Shown here piece after piece: positions 35,275 to 44,954 of a stretch of 64,000 nt of DNA. This stretch comes from VBAS01 sp963773465. Its GTDB lineage: Bacteria; Bacteroidota; Bacteroidia; Chitinophagales; Chitinophagaceae. The notes under the pieces were generated by a model. It ran no database searches. It saw nothing but the letters and a program-made list of their open reading frames with translations, and was not told the origin of the DNA. The position numbers and the translations under genes are program-made. The stretch lies in contig CAVZBF010000001.1 in NCBI GenBank assembly GCA_963773465.1, positions 310,001-374,000 on the forward strand, read 5' to 3'. Positions within the stretch are counted from its first letter, which is position 1. Each line of letters starts with the position of its first letter.

Positions 35275-36293
35275 AGGAAATAATTAAAGAACCACCTTCA
35301 TTTACTCTCCTCACCGACCTGGCTGCAGAACGACTGGGAGGAAAAGTTTTATATGCCACCGATGATTTTTTTGCCGAAAAGGAAAATCTTATAAAACCCG
35401 GCCGCGGCATTTTTATTCCTGATAAATATACTGACCGCGGTAAATGGATGGATGGATGGGAAAGCAGGCGAAAAAGAACTCCCGGTCATGATTGGGCCGT
35501 CATTCAATTAGCAACAAGCGGAAGAATCACCGGTTTTGATATCGATACAAATTTTTTTCTTGGTAATCATCCGCCGCATGCATCTATCGAAGCTGCTTAT
35601 TTAGATAACGCATCAGCAGTTACAGACCCGATAGCTATCGGATGGGATAATGTTTTATGGAAAGAAATTTTACCCAAATCCCCTCTTGATGCCGGCTCGC
35701 AAAATTTTTATTTGAGTAATAACGATGAATTATTTACGCATCTGCGCTTGCATATTTATCCTGATGGAGGAGTAGCAAGATTAAAGGTGTATGGTAATGT
35801 TTATAAAGATTGGAAGAGTTTAAACAGAAATGAGGAAATTGACCTGGCAGCAGCTATCAATGGAGGGAAAGCAATTGCCTGCAATGATATGTTCTTTAGT
35901 TCCATGAACAATTTAATTATGCCGGGCCGCGGTATAAATATGGGTGATGGTTGGGAAACAAAAAGAAATCGTACACCCAATAATCGTGATTGGGTGATGG
36001 TAAAGCTTGCACATACGGGAACGATAGAGCGGATAATAGTTGACACCTGTCATTTCAAGGGCAATTATCCTGACAGTTGTTCAATTGAAGCCTGCTACAG
36101 TATAGACGATGACCCGGTAATTGCAAACAGATCAAAATGGGACATGATCTTATCACCTCAAAAGCTTATTGCCGATCATGAACATGAATTTATAAATGAA
36201 ATAACCAAACACACACCCGTCAGCCATGTACGATTAAATATTTTTCCTGATGGCGGCGTAAGCAGGCTAAGACTATTCGGAAAAATAGGTTAA
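35256..36293 (+). CDS. alc: Allantoicase
   Basis: 345 residues made of two homologous jelly-roll halves: KVLYATDDFFAEKENLIKPG with DGWESRRKRTPGHDWAVI and HLRLHIYPDGGVARLKVYG in the first; AIACNDMFFSSMNNLIMPG with DGWETKRNRTPNNRDWVMV and HVRLNIFPDGGVSRLRLFG in the second. This is the complete allantoicase pattern. It converts allantoate to ureidoglycolate plus urea. Cytoplasmic. It overlaps the end of allB. Confidence 0.94.
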   Translation: MAFEKVKEIIKEPPSFTLLTDLAAERLGGKVLYATDDFFAEKENLIKPGRGIFIPDKYTDRGKWMDGWESRRKRTPGHDWAVIQLATSGRITGFDIDTNFFLGNHPPHASIEAAYLDNASAVTDPIAIGWDNVLWKEILPKSPLDAGSQNFYLSNNDELFTHLRLHIYPDGGVARLKVYGNVYKDWKSLNRNEEIDLAAAINGGKAIACNDMFFSSMNNLIMPGRGINMGDGWETKRNRTPNNRDWVMVKLAHTGTIERIIVDTCHFKGNYPDSCSIEACYSIDDDPVIANRSKWDMILSPQKLIADHEHEFINEITKHTPVSHVRLNIFPDGGVSRLRLFGKIG

Positions 36294-36350
36294 TGATAGT
36301 TGAAGTTGAATTGTTAGTAATTATTTAAATTAAAAATTTAAAGCCCGGCC

Positions 36351-36371
36351 TCTCCCGATTTTATCGGGAGA
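36351..36371. repeat. Perfect 21-base palindromic hairpin
   Basis: The sequence tctcccgattttatcgggaga is self-complementary apart from its centre and lies 57 bases after the allantoicase stop and 14 before puuD. No T-run follows directly, so it may be a dispersed palindrome or an RNA-processing or attenuating stem, not a standard terminator. Confidence 0.55.
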
Positions 36372-36385
36372 CCGAGGGTGAGGCT

Positions 36386-37792
36386 ATGGTTTTACATTTT
36401 GCACTATATGGAATACTTGCGGTCATATTGGTTATGTTGATTGTAACATCGTACCGGCTGCCTTCTATTTTAAAACACAATCCTTCAATTACTGACGAAA
36501 ACGGGAAAGAAAAAATAAATACCGCACAGAGTTTTATATATGCCGGTATTGTACTCGTTATCCTGGCCATTGTTGGCAATACCTATTTATTAGTAAAAGG
36601 AACGCCACGTGAAAGCCATTTAATGGAATGGTTAAATATTATTATCCGTGTTATGCATTTTACATTTGGCATCGCATGGATCGGCGCTTCATTTTATTTT
36701 GTGTTTTTTGAAAATGCATTGAACCGGACCGAAAATGTAAGAGATGAACTGGCAGGTAATCTTTGGGCAGTTCATGGTGGCGGATTTTATTATTTGGAAA
36801 AATATAAAGTTGCGCCTAAAACAATTCCTAAACACTTGCATTGGTTTAAATATGAAGCATATTTTACATGGCTTTCAGGTTTCGCTTTGTTATTTGTCGT
36901 TTATTATTTCAATGCGTCGGCGTTATTGATCGATAAGAATGTTTTGGACATGAGTTCTTTGGCAGGGATCAGTATTGGCATTGGTTCTTTTATTGTCGGC
37001 TGGATCATCTATGACCTGCTTTGTAAATCACCACTGATCAAAAAACCTTTCTTATTTGCAACACTTGGCTTTGCATTGCTTGTTGGCTTTGCGTATTTCT
37101 ATACACAGGTTTTCAGCAGCCGGGCTGCCTATATACATTTCGGCGCTATGATCGGAAGCATCATGGTAGCGAATGTATTTTTTGTTATTATCCCTTCCCA
37201 AAAAGCAATGGTAAAAGCGGCGAAAGAAAACAAACCACTCGATCCGCAATTGGGAAAAAATGCGTTGGCCCGTTCCCTGCACAACAATTATTTTACGTTG
37301 CCTGTATTGTTTGTAATGGTAAGCAATCATTTTCCTTCAACATTTGGATATAAATATCCGTGGCTTATTCTTGCCGTCATTTCATTGGGAGCAGCAGGAG
37401 TAAAGCATTATCTTAATTTGACGGAAAAGAAACAACAAAGTGTTTGGGTGATGCCGGTATCTGTTATCATACTATTAGCTGCATGTTTTGTTTCTGCTCC
37501 GCCGGCCAACCCAGGTGCATGCAGATCTTCAGTAAATTTTGCTGAAGTGAATGTGGTCATTCAAAAAAGATGCATCAGTTGTCATTCTTCAAAACCAACC
37601 GATGACGTGTATAAAGTGGCACCCAATGGAGTGATGTATGATACGCCGAATGACATTGTAAAAAAGATAGATATGATCATGCAAAGAACGGTGGTGACAA
37701 AGACGATGCCGCAGAATAACAAAACAAATATGACGGAAGAAGAAAGAGACTTGCTTCGTTGCTGGATCGAACAGGGGGCTTCAATAAAATAG
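36386..37792 (+). CDS. puuD: PuuD-type membrane urate hydroxylase with cytochrome c domain
   Basis: 468 residues. About eight or nine membrane spans form the urate-oxidase membrane domain (IIIRVMHFTFGIAWIGASFYF, WAVHGGGFYYLEKYK, LHWFKYEAYFTWLSGFALL), with the conserved His residues in HGGGFY, HWFKYEAY and SLHNNYFTLPVLFVM. A C-terminal periplasmic cytochrome c domain has the heme site CISCH (Cys396-His400) and Met in TVVTKTMPQN as the likely sixth ligand. PuuD oxidises urate to 5-hydroxyisourate and passes electrons to the respiratory chain instead of O2 directly. The OHCU/HIU gene follows 3 bases later. Confidence 0.93.
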   Translation: MVLHFALYGILAVILVMLIVTSYRLPSILKHNPSITDENGKEKINTAQSFIYAGIVLVILAIVGNTYLLVKGTPRESHLMEWLNIIIRVMHFTFGIAWIGASFYFVFFENALNRTENVRDELAGNLWAVHGGGFYYLEKYKVAPKTIPKHLHWFKYEAYFTWLSGFALLFVVYYFNASALLIDKNVLDMSSLAGISIGIGSFIVGWIIYDLLCKSPLIKKPFLFATLGFALLVGFAYFYTQVFSSRAAYIHFGAMIGSIMVANVFFVIIPSQKAMVKAAKENKPLDPQLGKNALARSLHNNYFTLPVLFVMVSNHFPSTFGYKYPWLILAVISLGAAGVKHYLNLTEKKQQSVWVMPVSVIILLAACFVSAPPANPGACRSSVNFAEVNVVIQKRCISCHSSKPTDDVYKVAPNGVMYDTPNDIVKKIDMIMQRTVVTKTMPQNNKTNMTEEERDLLRCWIEQGASIK

Positions 37793-37795
37793 TTT

Positions 37796-38638
37796 ATGAC
37801 ACTACCGGATTTTAATAATTTAGACAAGGATATCGCAGCAAAGGAATTATTTAGTTGTTGCGGTTCACAGCAATGGGTTTCATTACTGATGAAAATGTTC
37901 CCTTTTGAATCGCAGGAAGCATTGGTTGAACAGGCAACAACAATATGGTATGAGGAATGTGATAAAGCAGATTGGCTGCAATCATTTACACAGCATCCTA
38001 AGATTGGCGATAAAAAAAGTTTAACTGAAAAATTTGCCGGCAAAGAACAGGCAGGTGTTGCTTCTGCAACGGAAGACGTAATTGAAGCACTGGCAAAAGC
38101 CAATAACGAATATGAAAAGAAATTTGGATTTATTTTTATCGTATGTGCTACGGGTAAATCGGCTGAAGAAATGTTGCGTTTGCTGAATGACAGGTTAAAA
38201 AATAATGCGGATGATGAATTAAGAATAGCAATGGGTGAACAACATAAGATCACCCTGCTTCGATTTAAAAAGCTTTTAGAAGACTTTCAATTTTTAAAAA
38301 TGAGCCAGGTAACAACACATGTATTGGATACTTCAGCCGGTAAACCGGGGAAGAATATAAGTGTACGGTTGATGCAAAATGCAAATAACGAATGGAGATC
38401 GATTGCGCAGGGAATAACGAATGCCGATGGCAGGGTCCCAGACCTGTTGCCGGCCGGTAAAAATCTTTCAGCCGGCAATTATAAAATAGTTTTTGACACA
38501 GGCGATTATTTTGCGGCACAGAACACAAAAACTTTTTACCCGGCTGTTGAGATCCAGTTTACCATTTTTGATGATAGCCATTATCATGTTCCATTACTGA
38601 TAAGCCCGTTTGGGTATTCAACTTATCGTGGCAGTTAA
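37796..38638 (+). CDS. OHCU decarboxylase / 5-hydroxyisourate hydrolase fusion
   Basis: 280 residues. Residues ~1-165 are the OHCU decarboxylase (UraD) domain with the active-site HPKIGD (67-72) and the later FIFIVCATGKSAEEML. Residues 169-280 are the transthyretin-like HIU hydrolase (UraH) domain, with VTTHVLDTSAGKPG, the catalytic His/Arg region and the diagnostic C-terminal YRGS. The fusion turns 5-hydroxyisourate into OHCU and then S-allantoin, joining PuuD to allantoinase. In this order UraD precedes UraH. An internal ATG at residue 169 could allow separate translation of the hydrolase. Confidence 0.94.
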   Translation: MTLPDFNNLDKDIAAKELFSCCGSQQWVSLLMKMFPFESQEALVEQATTIWYEECDKADWLQSFTQHPKIGDKKSLTEKFAGKEQAGVASATEDVIEALAKANNEYEKKFGFIFIVCATGKSAEEMLRLLNDRLKNNADDELRIAMGEQHKITLLRFKKLLEDFQFLKMSQVTTHVLDTSAGKPGKNISVRLMQNANNEWRSIAQGITNADGRVPDLLPAGKNLSAGNYKIVFDTGDYFAAQNTKTFYPAVEIQFTIFDDSHYHVPLLISPFGYSTYRGS

Positions 38639-38713
38639 AAAATTGCTCTTTAATTTAAAATGAAAAATTAACTCTCCCAATTCCCTTAACAGGATAGGGG
38701 CAAAATTTTCCAG

Positions 38714-40051
38714 ATGAATTATACAATTCCATCCGATAAAAAGGAAAAGTTATTTAATAGTTTAAAAGAAGCGAATACGGCTTTTCAAAAAACCTATCCC
38801 GGAGACAGGAGTGAACGTCAACCCGTGCACACACTTTATGGAGGGGCCAACTTATTTAAATATGATTCAGCAAAAGCATTAGGCGAAAGAGCATTGGAAA
38901 TATTGGAAACCTATGCCCGGGACCATAAAGTTTTTGGAGAAGTATTTGGCTTTGACAATTCCGATTTTAGCAAAAAAATTTATAATAAAGTAATCGCCAA
39001 GTTAAAGAACGAAGCCATTGAAGATTTCAGAATTGATTTTGAAGATGGCTATGGCAATCGCAGTAATGAAGAAGAAGATGAAACAGCTGTGACTGCAGCA
39101 AAAGAAGTTGCAAAAGGAATGAAAGAAAAAACACTTTCGCCATTTATCGGTATCCGTATCAAACCTTTTACAGAAGAAATGAAAGAAAGAGGATTGCGAA
39201 CCCTCGATATTTTTATCAGCACATTGATAAAAGAAACAGGTGGAAAGCTTCCGGAAAATTTTATAGTGATGCTTCCTAAAGTAACAATACCGGAGCAGCC
39301 GGCTACCCTCGCTGCTTTTTTTGATGTATTGGAAGGTGAATTAAAGATGGAGAAAGGAAGTTTGAAAATGGAAATGATGGTTGAAACAACGCAATCGATT
39401 ATGGCTATCGATGGAACAAATCCTTTGTATAAATTTATTAAAGCAAGCAATGGCAGATGTATTGCCATGCATTTTGGTACTTATGATTATACTGCAAGTT
39501 GCAGCATTACTGCAAAATACCAGGAGATGGATCATCCGGTTTGTGATTTTGCTCATCATATGACAAAGGTTGCATTGGCACATACGGGTATATGGTTAAG
39601 CGATGGTGCAACGAATACAATGCCGATCGGTCCGCATCGTGGTGATAATTTAACTGCAGAACAAATGCAGGAGAACACCGCTATTGTTCACCGTGCATGG
39701 AGAAAAGGATATGATCATATTCGCCATTCATTATGGAATGGATTTTACCAGGGCTGGGATCTGAACCCGGCTCAATTCCCGATGCGCTATGCAGCTGTGT
39801 TCGCATTCTTTTTAGAAAGTTATGATGATGCGGTAGAACGGTTAAAAACTTTTGTAGAAAAAGCTGCCCGCGCAACGTTGATCGGCGATGTGTTTGATGA
39901 TGCCGCAACAGGCCAGGGTTTATTGAATTATTTTTTACGGGCATTGAATAGTGGTGCCATTAATGAAGAAGAAGTTTTGGCAACGGGCCTTACACTAGAT
40001 GAGATAAGAGGACGTTCATTTAAAAAGATATTGGAGAACAGAAAGAAGTAG
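38714..40051 (+). CDS. HpcH/HpaI aldolase or citrate-lyase-like protein (DUF6986 type)
   Basis: 445 residues. Segments DFRIDFEDGYGNRSNEEED, FIGIRIKPF, FIVMLPKVTIPEQ, KMEMMVETTQSIM and CIAMHFGTYDYTAS mark the TIM-barrel, phosphoenolpyruvate/pyruvate-binding aldolase superfamily, with acidic residues for a divalent metal (FEDG and VETT). This family recurs in purine-catabolism clusters, as far as I recall, but its reaction is not established. Position after allantoicase makes a role in handling ureidoglycolate, glyoxylate or a condensation product plausible. It lies 20 bases before xdhC. Confidence 0.75.
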   Translation: MNYTIPSDKKEKLFNSLKEANTAFQKTYPGDRSERQPVHTLYGGANLFKYDSAKALGERALEILETYARDHKVFGEVFGFDNSDFSKKIYNKVIAKLKNEAIEDFRIDFEDGYGNRSNEEEDETAVTAAKEVAKGMKEKTLSPFIGIRIKPFTEEMKERGLRTLDIFISTLIKETGGKLPENFIVMLPKVTIPEQPATLAAFFDVLEGELKMEKGSLKMEMMVETTQSIMAIDGTNPLYKFIKASNGRCIAMHFGTYDYTASCSITAKYQEMDHPVCDFAHHMTKVALAHTGIWLSDGATNTMPIGPHRGDNLTAEQMQENTAIVHRAWRKGYDHIRHSLWNGFYQGWDLNPAQFPMRYAAVFAFFLESYDDAVERLKTFVEKAARATLIGDVFDDAATGQGLLNYFLRALNSGAINEEEVLATGLTLDEIRGRSFKKILENRKK

Positions 40052-40071
40052 AAAAAATAATTTCCAAATCA

Positions 40072-41121
40072 GTGAGTAAAGGTTCAAATAAACAGGATCA
40101 TCAAAGTCCGCTTTTGGGGGATTTAAGGGGCTTGGATGTTTGGGAGTTTATAAATGATAAGCTATCGGCAAATATCGATGTGATGTTGTTGTATGTGCTG
40201 GATAGCGAAGGAAGTTCACCGGGGCGCAAAGGTTTTAAGATGGCAGTAGCTGCTGATGAAAATTTATGTGGTACGATTGGCGGCGGAATTATGGAATTTA
40301 AATTTGTTGAAAAAGCAAAATCACTTCTTGCCGCAGGTGCAAAAGATATTAGTGTGGTAAAACAGTTTCATGATAAGGTGCATGATAAGAATCAATCAGG
40401 CATGATCTGTTCCGGCAGCCAGTTAATGGCTTTACTTCCTTTGCATTCCCGGGATGGGAATGAAGCGATCAAACACATAATAAATGCAGAAAGAAAAAAT
40501 GAAAACAAGACGCTTCGAATCTCGCCCAAAGGAATCACTGTTACTGATGAAGCGGCAAAAGGACTCGAGTACAAAACAGAAGCGGAGTGGTCGTATACTG
40601 AATTAATAAATCAAAAACCGGTTATTCATATTATTGGCGGTGGTCACGTGGGTTTGGCTTTAACGGAGTTGATGAAAAATCTTGGATTTTATACGAAACT
40701 CTATGATGACAGAAGCGGATTAAATACTATTGAGCAAAACCTGTTTGCAGATGAAAAGCATTTTATAGATTATAATACAATCGGCGAACGGGTTATTATT
40801 AATAAAGAAGATTTTGTTGTCATTATGACCATCGGCTACCGGACCGATAAATTAGTTTTAAAGCAATTATTAAGTAAAGATTTTTTTTACCTCGGGTTAT
40901 TAGGAAGCGAGAAAAAGAATGAAAGACTTTTTGAAGAATTAAGAAATGAAGGAATCGACGAAGCCATGCTTAGTAAGATATTTGCCCCGGTTGGAATAAA
41001 CATTTTTAGCAAAACAACAAAAGAGATAGCAGTAAGCATAGCAGCACAAATAATATTGGAGAAGAATAAAAACCTGCCAACTGGAAGAACAACGCATGCA
41101 GATGAAATTAAACGGGTTTAA
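40072..41121 (+). CDS. xdhC: XdhC-family molybdenum-cofactor insertion protein
   Basis: 349 residues from a GTG at 40072. The N-terminal half has GSSPGRKGFKMAV and GTIGGGIMEFKFVEKA; the C-terminal half is a Rossmann fold (VIHIIGGGHVGLALTELMKNLGF), then YRTDKLVLKQLL, FFYLGLLGSEKKNERL and IFAPVGI, as in XdhC/CoxI. The family binds molybdenum cofactor, aids its sulfuration and inserts it into xanthine dehydrogenase, here encoded 6 kb upstream. Presence of an intact xdhC argues the dehydrogenase is functional in the organism. Confidence 0.92.
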   Translation: MSKGSNKQDHQSPLLGDLRGLDVWEFINDKLSANIDVMLLYVLDSEGSSPGRKGFKMAVAADENLCGTIGGGIMEFKFVEKAKSLLAAGAKDISVVKQFHDKVHDKNQSGMICSGSQLMALLPLHSRDGNEAIKHIINAERKNENKTLRISPKGITVTDEAAKGLEYKTEAEWSYTELINQKPVIHIIGGGHVGLALTELMKNLGFYTKLYDDRSGLNTIEQNLFADEKHFIDYNTIGERVIINKEDFVVIMTIGYRTDKLVLKQLLSKDFFYLGLLGSEKKNERLFEELRNEGIDEAMLSKIFAPVGINIFSKTTKEIAVSIAAQIILEKNKNLPTGRTTHADEIKRV

Positions 41122-41157
41122 TCAAGTATCTTTCAAAAAGAAAAATGTATTAAACAA

Positions 41158-41550
41158 ATGAAAAAAGTTTTTCTTGGCGGCACATGCAATAAATCATTGT
41201 GGCGGGATGGTGTGATAAAGAAATTAAAGATCGATTACTACAACCCATGCGGAGAGACGTGGACGCCTGAAATGATGGAAGAGGAATTAAAGCAAAGAAA
41301 GGAATGTGATTTTTGCCTTTATGTGATTACGCCAAAATTGAAAGGTTTTTATTCTATTGCTGAAGTAGCCGATGATAGTAACAAACGTCCGGAGAAAACT
41401 ATATTTTGTTTTATAAATGAAGATGAAGAAGAAACATTCAGCGATGTGCAAATAAAATCGTTGCAACAGGTAGCGAAGATGATAAAAGAAAACGGTGCCA
41501 ACGTTTTCAACACACTTGAAGAAGTAACTGATTTCTTAAACCACCAATAA
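41158..41550 (+). CDS. Nucleoside 2-deoxyribosyltransferase-like protein
   Basis: 130 residues of the Nuc_deoxyrib_tr2-type fold: MKKVFLGGTCNKSLWRD at the start, KIDYYNPCGETWTPEMM, KECDFCLYVITPKLKGFYSIAEVAD and FCFINEDEE. The Glu of SIAEVAD is in the position of the catalytic nucleophile of this family. It is 7 bases before the patatin gene and 36 after xdhC. The family cleaves or transfers at N-glycosidic bonds of nucleosides; related folds bind or degrade NAD and nucleotide signals in conflict systems. Its pairing with a patatin suggests a two-component effector or signal module; this is inference. Confidence 0.8.
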   Translation: MKKVFLGGTCNKSLWRDGVIKKLKIDYYNPCGETWTPEMMEEELKQRKECDFCLYVITPKLKGFYSIAEVADDSNKRPEKTIFCFINEDEEETFSDVQIKSLQQVAKMIKENGANVFNTLEEVTDFLNHQ

Positions 41551-41557
41551 AACCGAC

Positions 41558-42700
41558 ATGACTGCTTTAGTTGAACGCCTGGATGCGAAAACTCCAAAAA
41601 AGATCCTTTCATTAGATGGCGGCGGCATCCGCGGTGCCCTTACGCTGGGCTATTTAAAAAAGATCGAAGACATATTAAAAGCAAAGCATCCTGAAAATAA
41701 AGATTTCAGGTTGAGTGATTATTTCGATTTGATTGGCGGCACTTCAACAGGTGCTATCATCGCATCGCTTTTGGCATTAGGAAAAACGGTAGATGAAATA
41801 ACAAAGTTGTATATGGACCTTGGGAATAAAATTTTTGGTGAGAAAAGAAATTGGTGGAACCCGTTGGAAACATATCAGTGGCTAAAAGCAAACTATAATT
41901 ATACAGGAATGGCCGAAGGATTGAAAAGTGCATTAGGCGCTGATACCACTTTAGGCAGCGATAAAATAAAAACAGGGCTGTGTATAGTTGCTAAAAGAGC
42001 AGATACAAACAGCATTTGGCCGGTGATCAATCATCCAAGAGGAAAATATTATGATAGTGCCACAAGTAAGAACAAAGATTTTTTATTGTGGAAGGTTGTA
42101 AGAGCAAGTACTGCAGCTCCCACATATTTTGCGCCGCAGTTAATGGATGTAAAAGCAGATCAGTCGGCAGCTTTTATTGATGGCGGATTAAGCATGGCCA
42201 ATAACCCTTCATTGACATTATTGATGGTGGCTACATTAAAAGGATTTCCTTTTCACTGGCCGATGGGTGCCGATAATTTATTGTTGGTATCGGTAGGTAC
42301 CGGTAGCCTTGAATTTAAAAAACAGGTAGGAGACATCGATGAAGCAACAATGCTAACATGGGCAAGCAGCATTCCTGATATGCTGATGCAGGATGCAAGC
42401 TGGCAAAACAGGATCTTATTGCAATGGTTATCTAAATCACCAACGGCAGAAGTAATGGATAGAGAAATTGGAAATATGAGCGAGGATCTGCTTTCAGGCA
42501 CACCACTGATTTCTTATTTGCGCTACAACTTTGCGATCACAAAAGATAATTTGAATGCACTTGGACTACAAAGAGAATTTAATGATCATGATGTAATAAG
42601 TATAGCAGATATGGCTAGAGCAAAGAATAAAGAATTGCTTTATGAGATTGGGAAAGGCGCTTCATCGGTGATCAAGCCGGAGCATTTTGGAAATTTTTAA
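41558..42700 (+). CDS. Patatin-like phospholipase
   Basis: 380 residues. All catalytic elements are visible: oxyanion-hole DGGGIRGALTLGYL (20-33), nucleophile elbow GTSTG (Ser63 at 61-65) and the Asp of the catalytic dyad in FIDGGLSMANNPS (Asp208). It hydrolyses acyl chains of lipids at the inner membrane. It follows the deoxyribosyltransferase-like gene by 7 bases and converges on the nSTAND gene (stops 2 bases apart). Patatins are known effectors in antiphage signalling systems, but no CD-NTase is present here. A housekeeping lipase role is also possible. Confidence 0.9.
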   Translation: MTALVERLDAKTPKKILSLDGGGIRGALTLGYLKKIEDILKAKHPENKDFRLSDYFDLIGGTSTGAIIASLLALGKTVDEITKLYMDLGNKIFGEKRNWWNPLETYQWLKANYNYTGMAEGLKSALGADTTLGSDKIKTGLCIVAKRADTNSIWPVINHPRGKYYDSATSKNKDFLLWKVVRASTAAPTYFAPQLMDVKADQSAAFIDGGLSMANNPSLTLLMVATLKGFPFHWPMGADNLLLVSVGTGSLEFKKQVGDIDEATMLTWASSIPDMLMQDASWQNRILLQWLSKSPTAEVMDREIGNMSEDLLSGTPLISYLRYNFAITKDNLNALGLQREFNDHDVISIADMARAKNKELLYEIGKGASSVIKPEHFGNF

Positions 42701-42701
42701 A

Positions 42702-44945
42702 TTAAAAACGTCCTAATTTAATTTCAACCTTGTCCCTGGGTGCAAGCTTCCAGAAAACAGATCCGGAAGTACTCGGTAATTTAAGATCGAAATAACCATC
42801 CAAAATATTGCAGATTTTTATTTTGTATTTGCCGTTGGGAAGAACATTGGGCGGATAATAATATCCATTTTCATAATAAGCTTTTTGTACCTGTACAAGG
42901 TTGTTCCGCATTTTATCGAATTCGTTACAGTCTTTAGTATATAGCGCAGATGTGTTCTTTTCCAGGATTTTTCTGTTCTTATTATTTAAAGGAATTATAT
43001 ATACAGCAAACGTATCTTTTGTAATAGGAATTCTTTCAGGCCCGGATTTATCATATACCTGTATCCTCAAATTTGAATTTATGCGGCCGGGATTTCTGTT
43101 CATTAATTCCTGTATTGTTTCACCCAGTTTTCTGATTTGTCCCCGGAGATTTGTAATAGTTGTCTCAAGCTCCCTGATCCTGGTCGCGGATTTTATTGAA
43201 TCTTTTTTATACTCGTCAATTTTTTTATACAGCTCATTGATTGTTTTTTGTAATGCATCTGCCCGGGAGGCCGCATTCGATCTGAATTGTTCATTTTCGA
43301 CATGAATATCATTTAGACGGGCATCCTTTTTTTTCAGTTCGCTTTTCATGCCTGTAATTTCACTTTCCAACAGAGCCAGCTGATTTGTCAGCCTGGCAAT
43401 GCTATCTTCTAACACATTCCCGGCTGTATTTCCGCCAGTAGTATCGGGTCGATAAATAAATACTGTATCACTCCTGGTTTTTGAACCGGCGAGCCTGATT
43501 GAGTCTTGCCTGAGAAATTCGATCTTCTTATTTAATACACTGACTGCGCTATCAGCTGCCTCTTTTTTTGCTAATGATTTTTCCATCGCATTAAAAGCTT
43601 TTGCACTTGCTATTGAAAAGATGGCAAATACAATTCCCGCTATTAATAATGAGCCAATGATCAATATGATCGCTTTTTTCCTTGCTCGTTTCCTGGCCGC
43701 TGCCAGGGCAATTTCTGTTCTCCTTTTTTCCCTGTCTGATTTTATAATAGGGGCCAGTACATCATGTGTCAATTCAACAACATTATCATCTTCCCTTATA
43801 AAGTATCTGGTCGTCAATGCAAGTATACCCGGCTTTAGCACCTCATCATCGGCTGACAGGTTATACCTTGTTCTGTAGCCTTCCGTCGTTATTAATTTTT
43901 CTTCGACAAATACTTTAATAAGGTTTTTGTTTGCTTCTTTATCATTGGGAAGATTCAATGAATTGTCGGCGGCAATAATTGCTTCATTATAAATGGAACG
44001 GAGAATTGTTTCTTTTGGATATTTGTTCAGCAATTCAGCAGAAACTTTTCCTCCGCCGCTTTCCATTCTTTCTTTGTCTATATATGCACATACCTGGCTA
44101 AGCAATGATGGTTCTACTGTTACAAAACTATAGTCTTCTATGCCGGGCTCATTGGTAAAATAAGATACCAGATGTTTGGCTTCCTTTGTATTAATATTTT
44201 CTTTCCATGTTCTTGTTATCACTTCATATGCCTGGTTGCCATTCATAGGCAGCAACCTGAACCTTGAATATTTTAAAGATGGAATTTTTGCCGCTAATGT
44301 TTCGAACTCAGGTAAATATTCTTCGCGAAATGAGAAAACAACTTTAGCTTTTGGTTTCTTATAATTGTAGCCAACCTTTTCTTTTTGTTCGAGAAATTTT
44401 TCCTTCAGGTTTTCCGGTATATGATTTTCTATAAGGTTTGATAACTCTTGCCAAAACAATGGTAACTCAACCGAAGCAAATCTTGGATTTGATTTTGACA
44501 GCGTAAATATTTCTTCAAACTGGTCAAAGACAAGGATCGGGGTTACCGTTTTCCATAATGGTTCTTTGTGAAAATATTCCCACAATGTTTCTGACGATGG
44601 ATAAGCATCAACTTTAAATCCATACTTGTCTATCTCTTCTTTTAATACTTTTTTCACTTGTGTTATCAGGTCAGCACTGTTCGAATTGAATTCAAGCCTT
44701 ATCCTGAATGGAAGACAAAAACTTTTCCTCAATCTTGGAAAAACACCGGCATTTAACAAAGATGTTTTACCTGTTCCTGATCTTCCAAAAACAATGGTCA
44801 ATGTATTTACGTCAATCAGGCTTGTGAGTGTATCTGTTTCCGTATCTCTTCCAAAAAATAAGTTTGATTGCGCCTCCGTATAAGATTGCAACCCCAAAAA
44901 GGAACCTGCAATTGCCTGGTCAGAAGAATTAGGGGTTGATGGCAT
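42702..44945 (-). CDS. nSTAND-type ATPase with transmembrane and coiled-coil regions
   Basis: 747 residues. The N-terminal FLGLQSYTEAQSNLFFGRD leads to a P-loop GRSGTGKT (54-61) and Walker B ILVFDQFEEIF (Asp141, Glu144/145), then AKVVFSFREEYLPEF and a helical region with VVELTHDVLAPIIK. This is the novel-STAND (nSTAND1-like) NTPase pattern. A basic segment precedes one membrane span (~425-447, AIILIIGSLLIAGIVFAIFS). A long coiled coil follows (about 460-640), with repeated heptads of Leu/Ile and Lys/Glu, then a beta-rich C-terminal domain. The gene starts 9 bases after the TIR protein stop, so the two form an operon. STAND ATPases usually act as oligomerising sensors that activate partner effectors. 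Confidence 0.85.
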   Translation of the reverse strand: MPSTPNSSDQAIAGSFLGLQSYTEAQSNLFFGRDTETDTLTSLIDVNTLTIVFGRSGTGKTSLLNAGVFPRLRKSFCLPFRIRLEFNSNSADLITQVKKVLKEEIDKYGFKVDAYPSSETLWEYFHKEPLWKTVTPILVFDQFEEIFTLSKSNPRFASVELPLFWQELSNLIENHIPENLKEKFLEQKEKVGYNYKKPKAKVVFSFREEYLPEFETLAAKIPSLKYSRFRLLPMNGNQAYEVITRTWKENINTKEAKHLVSYFTNEPGIEDYSFVTVEPSLLSQVCAYIDKERMESGGGKVSAELLNKYPKETILRSIYNEAIIAADNSLNLPNDKEANKNLIKVFVEEKLITTEGYRTRYNLSADDEVLKPGILALTTRYFIREDDNVVELTHDVLAPIIKSDREKRRTEIALAAARKRARKKAIILIIGSLLIAGIVFAIFSIASAKAFNAMEKSLAKKEAADSAVSVLNKKIEFLRQDSIRLAGSKTRSDTVFIYRPDTTGGNTAGNVLEDSIARLTNQLALLESEITGMKSELKKKDARLNDIHVENEQFRSNAASRADALQKTINELYKKIDEYKKDSIKSATRIRELETTITNLRGQIRKLGETIQELMNRNPGRINSNLRIQVYDKSGPERIPITKDTFAVYIIPLNNKNRKILEKNTSALYTKDCNEFDKMRNNLVQVQKAYYENGYYYPPNVLPNGKYKIKICNILDGYFDLKLPSTSGSVFWKLAPRDKVEIKLGRF

Positions 44946-44954
44946 ATAAGTTAC

